Part shown: in pieces, positions 61,180 through 64,000 of the stretch
Numbering within the stretch: position 1 is the first letter of the stretch
How the letters are laid out: every line of letters starts with the position of its first letter
Assembly (NCBI RefSeq): GCF_001280425.1
Contig: NZ_LIUF01000001.1
Location: 724,945-788,944, forward strand
DNA length: 64,000 bases
Origin: Haloarcula rubripromontorii
GTDB lineage: Archaea > Halobacteriota > Halobacteria > Halobacteriales > Haloarculaceae
Direction: 5' to 3'
Notes under the pieces: model-generated
The model's input: the letters and a program-made list of their open reading frames with translations, nothing else
Told to the model about the DNA's origin: nothing
Database searches by the model: none
Position numbers and translations under genes: made by a program

Positions 61180-64000
61180 ATGCGGGAGGCCGACGAACAG
61201 TACTTCGAAACGCTCGAAACCCAGCTCGACGCCGCCTTCGATGTCGCCGAGCGGGCCAAAGAGCGCGGTGGCGACCCGAAGCCGGAGGTCGAAATCCCGA
61301 CCGCCCGTGACATGGCCGACCGGGTGGAAAACATCCTCGGCATCGACGGCGTGGCCGAGCGAGTCCGCGAGCTGGAGGGACAGATGTCCCGCGAAGAGGC
61401 CGCGCTGGAACTGGTCGAGGACTTCGTCGAGGGGACCGTCGGCGACTACGACAGCCGCGAAGGGAAGGTCGAGGGCGCGGTCCGGACCGCTGTCGCCCTG
61501 CTGACCGAGGGCGTCGTCGCCGCACCAATCGAGGGCATCGACCGCGTCGAACTGCTGGAAAACGACGACGGCACGGAGTTCATCAACGTCTACTACGCCG
61601 GTCCGATTCGCTCTGCCGGCGGAACCGCACAGGCACTGTCGGTGCTGGTCGCCGACTACGCCCGTGCGCTGCTGGGCATCGACCAGTACAAGGCCCGCGA
61701 GGAGGAGATCGGCCGCTACGCAGAGGAAATCGACCTCTACGACAAGGACACCGGCCTCCAGTACTCCCCGAAGGAGAAGGAGACGAAGTTCATCGCCGAG
61801 CACATGCCCATCATGCTCGACGGCGAGGCGACCGGCGACGAGGAGGTATCCGGGTATCGGGACCTCGAACGCGTCGACTCAAACTCCCCGCGTGGGGGGA
61901 TGTGTCTGGTACTGGCCGAAGGAATCGCGCTGAAAGCGCCGAAGATCCAGCGCTACACCCGGAACTTGGACGAGGTCGACTGGCCGTGGCTGCAGGACCT
62001 CATCGACGGAACCATCGGCAAAGACGAGGCAGACGAAGGCGAGGACTCGAAAGACGCAGACGGCGACGGCGCAGGCGACGGGGCGGACGACGACAGCAGG
62101 GACGAGGCTGACGAGCAGGCAGGACCGCCGCGCGTCGAACCCGCCGATAAATACCTCCGGGACCTCATCGCCGGCCGGCCGGTGTTCTCCCATCCATCGA
62201 AGGCAGGCGGGTTCCGCCTTCGCTACGGCCGGTCGCGCAACCACGGCTTCGCGACAGCCGGCGTCCACCCGGCGACGATGCATCTCGTCGACGATTTCCT
62301 CGCGACCGGGACCCAGATCAAGACCGAGCGGCCGGGGAAAGCCGCCGGCGTCGTGCCGGTCGACACCATCGAGGGACCGACCGTCCGCCTCGCTAACGGC
62401 GACGTGCGGCGCATCGACGACGCCGAGGAGGCGCTGGCAGTCCGCAACGGCGTCGAGAAGATACTGGACCTGGGCGAGTATCTGGTCAACTACGGCGAGT
62501 TCGTCGAGAACAACCATCCACTCGCACCGGCCTCCTACACCGTCGAGTGGTGGGAGCAGGACCTCGACGCCGCCGGCGCGGACGTGCAGGCGATGCAGGA
62601 CTCGCCCCACATCGACCTCGCCGACCCGAGCGCCGAGGAAGCCATCGACTGGGCGACCGACTACGACGCCCCGCTGCACCCGAAATACACCTACCTCTGG
62701 CACGACGTGAGCGTCGATCAGGTGTGTGCGCTCGCCGACGCCGTCGCGGACGCACAGGTCGCACAGGCCGATGGTGCGTACGCCGACCCGGAGATGGACG
62801 GCACAGCGGGCGACGCGTACAGTGACGCCGGCGCGCTCGTCCTGCCACGGAGCGACACCGTCCAGCAGACGCTCGAACACCTGCTCGTCGAGCACACGCA
62901 AGACGAGGAGACGATTACGGTCACCGACTGGGTGCCGCTGGTTCGGACGCTTGGGTTCACTCGGACGCTGGAGCGGGACTGGACGCGGGACGACCTCTCC
63001 GAGCGCGCGCTGACCTACGGCGATAGCGAGTCGCTCGACGCAATCGGGGTTGCCGAAGACGCCGAGCGCGAAGACGGGCAGAACGCCATCGAGGCCATCA
63101 ACGAAATCGCGCCGTTTCAGGTCCGTGAGCGAGCCCCGACCCGCATCGGCAACCGGATGGGTCGCCCCGAGAAATCCGAGCGGCGGGACCTCTCGCCGGC
63201 CGTCCACACGCTCAGCCCCATCGGCGAGGCCGGCGGGGCACAGCGGGACGTGGCCAAGGCGACGAAACACGCTGACGGGATGAGCGACACGCCCGGCCAC
63301 GTCGAGGTGGAAATCGCCCGTCGGCGCTGTCCCGACTGCGGGACCGAAACCCACCAGGCGGGCTGTCCCGACTGCGGCGGCACCACCGAGCCGGTGTACG
63401 TCTGTCCCGATTGCGAAGCCGAGGTCGAGCGCGACGAGTCCGGCCGGGCGGAGTGTGCCCGGTGTGAGACGCTCGCCTCGCCGACCCAGTACAAAGTGCT
63501 CGACCTGCAGAAGGCGTATCGGGACGCCTTGCAGAACGTCGGCGAGCGCGAGACGGCCTTCGAGCAACTGAAAGCGGTCAAGGGACTCACCTCCGAGGAG
63601 AAGGTGCCGGAGCCGATCGAAAAGGGCATCCTCCGGGCGAAACACGACGTGTCGGCGTTCAAAGACGGCACGGTCCGCTACGACATGACGGACCTGCCGG
63701 TGACCGCAGTCCGGGCCTCGGAACTGGATGTCTCCGCCGAGCGACTCAGAGGACTGGGCTATACAGAGGACATCCACGGCGACCCGCTGACCCACGACGA
63801 CCAGCTGGTCGAGCTAAAAGTGCAGGACATCGTTCTCTCGGACGGCGCAGCCGAGCATATGCTCCAGACCGCCCGGTTCGTCGACGACCTCCTAGAGCAG
63901 TACTACGGGCTGGAGCGGTTCTACGAGTTCGACGACCGCGAGGATCTCGTCGGCGAACTCGTCTTCGGGATGGCCCCTCACACCAGCGCGGCGACGGTCG
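61180..64000 (+). CDS. polC: DNA polymerase D, large subunit DP2 (partial)
   Basis: The first 940 or so codons of PolD large subunit, the catalytic replicative polymerase of many archaea; the frame is open to the end of the window, so the gene is incomplete. It opens MREADEQYFETLETQLD, with the conserved INVYYAGPIRSAGGTAQAL and GGMCLVLAEGIALKAPKIQRY. A zinc-ribbon region follows, with many C-x2-C pairs (CPDC x3, CARC). Halophile-specific acidic insertion at about residues 280-310. Start ATG one base after the DUF296 stop. Confidence 0.95.
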   Translation, partial: MREADEQYFETLETQLDAAFDVAERAKERGGDPKPEVEIPTARDMADRVENILGIDGVAERVRELEGQMSREEAALELVEDFVEGTVGDYDSREGKVEGAVRTAVALLTEGVVAAPIEGIDRVELLENDDGTEFINVYYAGPIRSAGGTAQALSVLVADYARALLGIDQYKAREEEIGRYAEEIDLYDKDTGLQYSPKEKETKFIAEHMPIMLDGEATGDEEVSGYRDLERVDSNSPRGGMCLVLAEGIALKAPKIQRYTRNLDEVDWPWLQDLIDGTIGKDEADEGEDSKDADGDGAGDGADDDSRDEADEQAGPPRVEPADKYLRDLIAGRPVFSHPSKAGGFRLRYGRSRNHGFATAGVHPATMHLVDDFLATGTQIKTERPGKAAGVVPVDTIEGPTVRLANGDVRRIDDAEEALAVRNGVEKILDLGEYLVNYGEFVENNHPLAPASYTVEWWEQDLDAAGADVQAMQDSPHIDLADPSAEEAIDWATDYDAPLHPKYTYLWHDVSVDQVCALADAVADAQVAQADGAYADPEMDGTAGDAYSDAGALVLPRSDTVQQTLEHLLVEHTQDEETITVTDWVPLVRTLGFTRTLERDWTRDDLSERALTYGDSESLDAIGVAEDAEREDGQNAIEAINEIAPFQVRERAPTRIGNRMGRPEKSERRDLSPAVHTLSPIGEAGGAQRDVAKATKHADGMSDTPGHVEVEIARRRCPDCGTETHQAGCPDCGGTTEPVYVCPDCEAEVERDESGRAECARCETLASPTQYKVLDLQKAYRDALQNVGERETAFEQLKAVKGLTSEEKVPEPIEKGILRAKHDVSAFKDGTVRYDMTDLPVTAVRASELDVSAERLRGLGYTEDIHGDPLTHDDQLVELKVQDIVLSDGAAEHMLQTARFVDDLLEQYYGLERFYEFDDREDLVGELVFGMAPHTSAATV

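Overview
The window is chromosomal DNA of a halophilic archaeon (class Halobacteria). The content resembles Haloarcula and relatives, but genus is inferred, not proven. Evidence for the class: high GC with strong third-position GC bias, very acidic proteins, twin-arginine lipoprotein signals, archaeal-only genes (PurO-type IMP cyclohydrolase, DNA polymerase D large subunit), LysW-carrier arginine synthesis, a halophilic-type 2Fe-2S ferredoxin, and many genes whose start lies about 25 nt from a TATA-like tract (leaderless mRNAs). Most of the DNA is ordinary core genome with short intergenic gaps.

Layout. (1) 0.2-13.9 kb is a nitrogen island: ammonium transporter and GlnK, an Lrp regulator, a CheC phosphatase, an orphan solute-binding lipoprotein, ferredoxin-nitrite reductase, MobA, a NarK-type nitrate transporter and two convergent paralogous Mo-bisMGD (assimilatory nitrate reductase-like) genes. 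(2) 14.0-24.2 kb: hemL, a beta-propeller protein, PRPP synthetase, ileS, uracil-DNA glycosylase, HIT protein, a MinD-like protein without the Walker lysines, a Usp and a membrane protein. (3) 24.4-32.1 kb: small zinc ribbons, a RNase H-like exonuclease, a secreted metallo-beta-lactamase with lamin-tail domain plus DUF3006, rhomboid, DUF123 and leuS. (4) 32.3-39.4 kb: a BMP/nucleoside-type ABC transporter, a PiT-like permease and a Usp. (5) 39.4-47.9 kb: tRNA-Gln(CUG) with tandem 3'-end repeats, purO, a phosphoesterase, a J-domain/ferredoxin fusion, aspartate kinase, threonine synthase, a HTH regulator, a decayed AT-rich stretch, a PRTase-HAD fusion and an SDR. (6) 47.9-57.3 kb: the complete argininosuccinate-to-LysW arginine cluster, transcribed argG-argH, then argW-(31-codon ORF)-argX-argC-argB-argD-argE-argF. 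(7) 57.6-64 kb: a secreted coiled-coil protein, a membrane-anchored HTH regulator, a 2'-5' RNA ligase-like protein, a PPC/DUF296 protein and polD large subunit, which runs off the window.

Most notable signal: behind ileS and behind argF lie related roughly 100-150 bp elements made of GC hairpins, short T tracts and imperfect CCAC(C/G)TTTTTC inverted repeats. In each case a second, slightly diverged copy of the gene's own 3' coding end follows the element. At ileS four of five differences between the copies are at third codon positions, so the displaced copy seems to have diverged while it was still coding. tRNA-Gln shows a parallel situation: a 25 nt exact copy of its 3' end lies in a 106 bp tandem repeat. 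A palindromic peptide-coding insert sits inside ileS as well. Together these suggest a 3'-end-targeting (or 3'-end-replacing) element that uses protein-gene ends as well as a tRNA end.
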